In this document: positions 61,882-64,000 of the stretch, piece after piece
Position numbering within the stretch: the first letter of the stretch is position 1
Layout of the letters: the number at the start of each line of letters is the position of its first letter
Source: an uncultured Alphaproteobacteria bacterium
Lineage (GTDB): Bacteria > Pseudomonadota > Alphaproteobacteria > GCA-2731375
Length of the DNA: 64,000 nucleotides
NCBI GenBank assembly: GCA_951812805.1
Contig: CATOSZ010000008.1
Location: forward strand, 1-64,000
Reading direction: 5' to 3'
Translations under genes and position numbers: made by a program
The notes under the pieces: model-generated
The model's database searches: none
What the model saw: only the letters and a program-made list of their open reading frames with translations
Told to the model about the DNA's origin: nothing

Positions 61882-63618
61882 ATGGAACGACGTCTCGCCG
61901 CCATTCTGTCCGCCGATGTCGTCGGCTACGCGCGGCTGGTTCGCGCCGACGAGGAGGGCACGATCGCGGCCCTTCGCGCCTTGCGCGCGGACCTCATCGA
62001 TCCCGAACTCTCCGAACATCACGGCCGCATCGTCAAGCTGATGGGCGACGGGATGCTGGTCGAGTTCCCGAGTGTGGTCGACGCGGTGCGCGCCGCCGTA
62101 GCGATCCAGTCGGCACTCGCCGCCCGCAATGAGGATCTTGGCGCGGATCGGGGAATCGAGGTTCGCGTGGGTATCAATCTCGGCGACGTCATCGTCGACG
62201 GCGACGACATTCAGGGTGACGGCGTGAACGTCGCCGCCCGGCTGGAGGGGATCGCGCCGCCCGGCGGCATCTGCGTCTCGGGCATGGTCCACGAAGGGGT
62301 TCGGGACCGGATCGACACGCCCTTCGAGGATCTCGGCGAGCGGGAGCTGAAGAACATCGAGCGGCCGGTGAGGGTCTGGCAATGGACGCCGAAGGCGGCC
62401 GCGCCGCCGGCCCGAGAGCCGTCGCCATCGACCGACCGGCCGTCCATCGCGGTGCTGCCCTTCGACAACATGTCGCGCGATCCCGAGCACGAGTTTTTCG
62501 CCGACGGGATCTCCGAAGACATCATCACCGCGCTATCGAAGATTTCCCGCATGCGTGTCATCGCCCGCAACTCGACCTTCGCCTACAAGGGCCGGGCCCG
62601 CGACCTGCGCGACGTCGCCCGCGACCTCGGCGTTCGCTATGTCCTGGAAGGCAGCGTCCGCAGCGGCGGCAACCGGCTCAGGATTACGGCGCAGCTGATT
62701 GATGCCGACGATGGCAGCCACGTCTGGGCCGAACGGTTCGATTCCACAATCGACGACATCTTCGACATTCAGGACGAGATCACCAAGGAGATCGTCACCG
62801 CCCTTCGCGTCAAGCTCACCGATGGTGAGGACGCGCGGATGATGGCCCGGGGCACCAACGACGTCGAGGCGTGGCAGCTCTGCGTCCGCGCCGTCGATCT
62901 CATTCTCAAATTCAACACCACCGACTATCTGGAGGCGCGCGCCTTGGCGGAACAGGCCGTGGCGCGCGATCCGAACTATGCCTACGCCCTGGCGACGGTC
63001 GGGCTCACCTACTGGTGGGATGGCCGGCTGGGCTTCACCTCCGACTCGGAAGCCAAATTCGCCCGCGCGGGCGCGTATGCCGAACAGGCTATGGCCATCG
63101 ACGATACGGTCAGCTGGGCGATCGCTCTGAGCGTCCATGTCGCCATCAGCCAGGGGCGCGAGCACGAAGCCCACGGAATTGCCCGGCGCGGCATCGAAGT
63201 AAGCCCCGGCAGCGCTGATCTTCGCGCCATCCTGGCGCTGTCGCTGGCCCAGGTTGGAGAGAACCTCGAATCGGTCGGGCATTGCCGGGCCGCGATGTCC
63301 CTGAACCCCTTCTATCCGAACTGGTACCGCAACGTTCTGATCCGAAACCTGGTGATCCTCGGCGAATTCGACGAAGCGTTGATTTATCTTGACGAGGTGG
63401 GGAGGCGGGAGCCCTCGCATCTCGGCACCTGGGTCTACAAGGCATATGTCTTTACGATGATCGGGCGGCGGGAAGATGCCGAAAAGGCCATCGGCGAAGT
63501 GAAAACACGTGCGCCGAACCTGCGTCTCGATCACGTGCCCGGATTGCTGATCATCAAGAATAAAGGTGCGACCGAGCGGATTGTCGAGGGTCTCCGCGCG
63601 GCGGGCTTTCCGGAATAG
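61882..63618 (+). CDS. Class III adenylate/guanylate cyclase-domain protein with TPR repeats
   Basis: A 578-residue protein. The N-terminal cyclase domain (residues 1-170) has metal Asp in LSADVVGYARL and later GDGMLVEF, and a second site VRVGINLGDVIVDGDDIQGDGVNVAARLE. A FlgO-like domain (about 190-310) follows: SIAVLPFDNMSRDPEHEFFADGISEDIITALSKISRMRVIARNSTFAYKG. The C-terminal half has TPR-type helices (YLEARALAEQAVARDPNYAYALATVGLTY onward). Such proteins are common in alphaproteobacteria and probably signal through cAMP. Confidence 0.92.
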   Translation: MERRLAAILSADVVGYARLVRADEEGTIAALRALRADLIDPELSEHHGRIVKLMGDGMLVEFPSVVDAVRAAVAIQSALAARNEDLGADRGIEVRVGINLGDVIVDGDDIQGDGVNVAARLEGIAPPGGICVSGMVHEGVRDRIDTPFEDLGERELKNIERPVRVWQWTPKAAAPPAREPSPSTDRPSIAVLPFDNMSRDPEHEFFADGISEDIITALSKISRMRVIARNSTFAYKGRARDLRDVARDLGVRYVLEGSVRSGGNRLRITAQLIDADDGSHVWAERFDSTIDDIFDIQDEITKEIVTALRVKLTDGEDARMMARGTNDVEAWQLCVRAVDLILKFNTTDYLEARALAEQAVARDPNYAYALATVGLTYWWDGRLGFTSDSEAKFARAGAYAEQAMAIDDTVSWAIALSVHVAISQGREHEAHGIARRGIEVSPGSADLRAILALSLAQVGENLESVGHCRAAMSLNPFYPNWYRNVLIRNLVILGEFDEALIYLDEVGRREPSHLGTWVYKAYVFTMIGRREDAEKAIGEVKTRAPNLRLDHVPGLLIIKNKGATERIVEGLRAAGFPE

Positions 63619-63670
63619 CGCCGACCCATCGGGGAAATGTTCGATCGATGAACGGGGGATATGAGCAATC

Positions 63671-64000
63671 ATGACGCAACCGCAAATCCGATTTGACGAT
63701 GGTGCCGCCTATGAACGCTACATGGGGTTTTGGAGCCGCAGCGCCGGTCGGGTCTTCCTCGATTTTCTCTCGCCGCCGGCGCAACAGCGCTGGCTCGACG
63801 TCGGCTGTGGCAACGGGGCGTTCACCACACTCGTTATGGAGAGCTGCGCGCCTGCCGAAATGCACGGCATTGATCCCTCCGAGGGTCAACTCGCGTTCGC
63901 TCGTGAACGGATGGCGGGAGGGGCAGCCTCGTTCCAACAGGGGGACGCCATGGCGCTGCCCTTTGAACCGGACGCCTTCGACATCGCGGTCATGGCCCTC
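63671..64000 (+). CDS. Class I SAM-dependent methyltransferase, C-terminally cut by window edge
   Basis: 110 codons visible. The start at 63671 follows GGGGGATATGAG. RWLDVGCGNGAFTTLV (motif I) is at about 38-53, IDPSEGQLAFARERM is motif II, and FQQGDAMALPFEPDAFDIAVMAL continues to motif III/IV. This is a UbiE/COQ5-like small-molecule methyltransferase. The substrate cannot be said. Confidence 0.88.
   Translation, partial: MTQPQIRFDDGAAYERYMGFWSRSAGRVFLDFLSPPAQQRWLDVGCGNGAFTTLVMESCAPAEMHGIDPSEGQLAFARERMAGGAASFQQGDAMALPFEPDAFDIAVMAL

Overview
The window looks like the chromosome of a high-GC alphaproteobacterium. This is an inference from dense operons with ATGA/TGATG overlaps, CaiB/BaiF CoA-transferases, TRAP and ABC uptake systems, luciferase-like monooxygenases and class III cyclase-TPR proteins, with no ribosomal marker to fix the genus. 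It splits into an accessory left third (1-21.0 kb) and a metabolic right two thirds (21.0-64 kb) that has its own transposon graveyard at 51.0-54.3 kb.

Left part: positions 1-8950 are an insertion-sequence trap. They hold two IS66-type copies (one decayed, one intact with an 8-bp target duplication), one intact IS21-type element, a LamG/PKD surface-protein gene cut by IS21 and truncated by IS66, an unknown 195-codon gene cut by IS66, and a 268-bp segment bounded by 20-bp perfect inverted repeats. From 8995 to 21038 is an integrated element next to a tRNA-Thr gene. It has a short 212-residue tyrosine recombinase facing two inverted copies of a recombinase-core-like site, a run of small unknown proteins, a Sel1-repeat protein, a polytopic membrane protein, a vWA-like membrane protein, a VirD4/TraG-type coupling ATPase, and a large serine recombinase whose last codons lie in the tRNA gene. 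No relaxase or type IV secretion channel is visible.

Right part: after tRNA-Thr comes a minus-strand operon (21162-24216) with a UGSC-family selenoprotein. Its in-frame UGA (codon 94) starts a Sec-Gly-Ala-Cys motif and is followed by a good bacterial SECIS-like hairpin. Two paralogous Cys-containing proteins and a small dimeric-barrel protein share the operon. Next are two hotdog hydratases and an SDR, a polyamine-type ABC importer without an ATPase gene divergent from a D-hydantoinase, a PhyH oxygenase, a luciferase-like monooxygenase, two CaiB/BaiF transferases, an alpha/beta hydrolase, and a complete TRAP transporter. Prenyl diphosphate synthase and tRNA-Pro follow as housekeeping genes.

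From 41.6 to 49.0 kb is a catabolic run: CaiB/BaiF, enoyl-CoA hydratase, metallo-beta-lactamase hydrolase, beta-hydroxyacid dehydrogenase, duplicated carboxymuconolactone decarboxylase-like genes, DUF6807, GMC dehydrogenase and its small subunit. A glycosidase-like gene and a secreted beta-sandwich protein precede the 51-54 kb cluster. That cluster has a RAYT transposase, three 175-bp copies of its 5' end, an ISAs1-type element and a truncated MetE-like gene. The window ends with a full dipeptide-type ABC importer next to an N-carbamoyl-D-amino-acid hydrolase, a cyclase-TPR protein and a truncated methyltransferase.

The strongest leads are the uncalled UGA-containing selenoprotein and its operon, and the tyrosine recombinase with paired inverted sites, which could be a fim-like invertible switch or a recombinase-like transfer origin.
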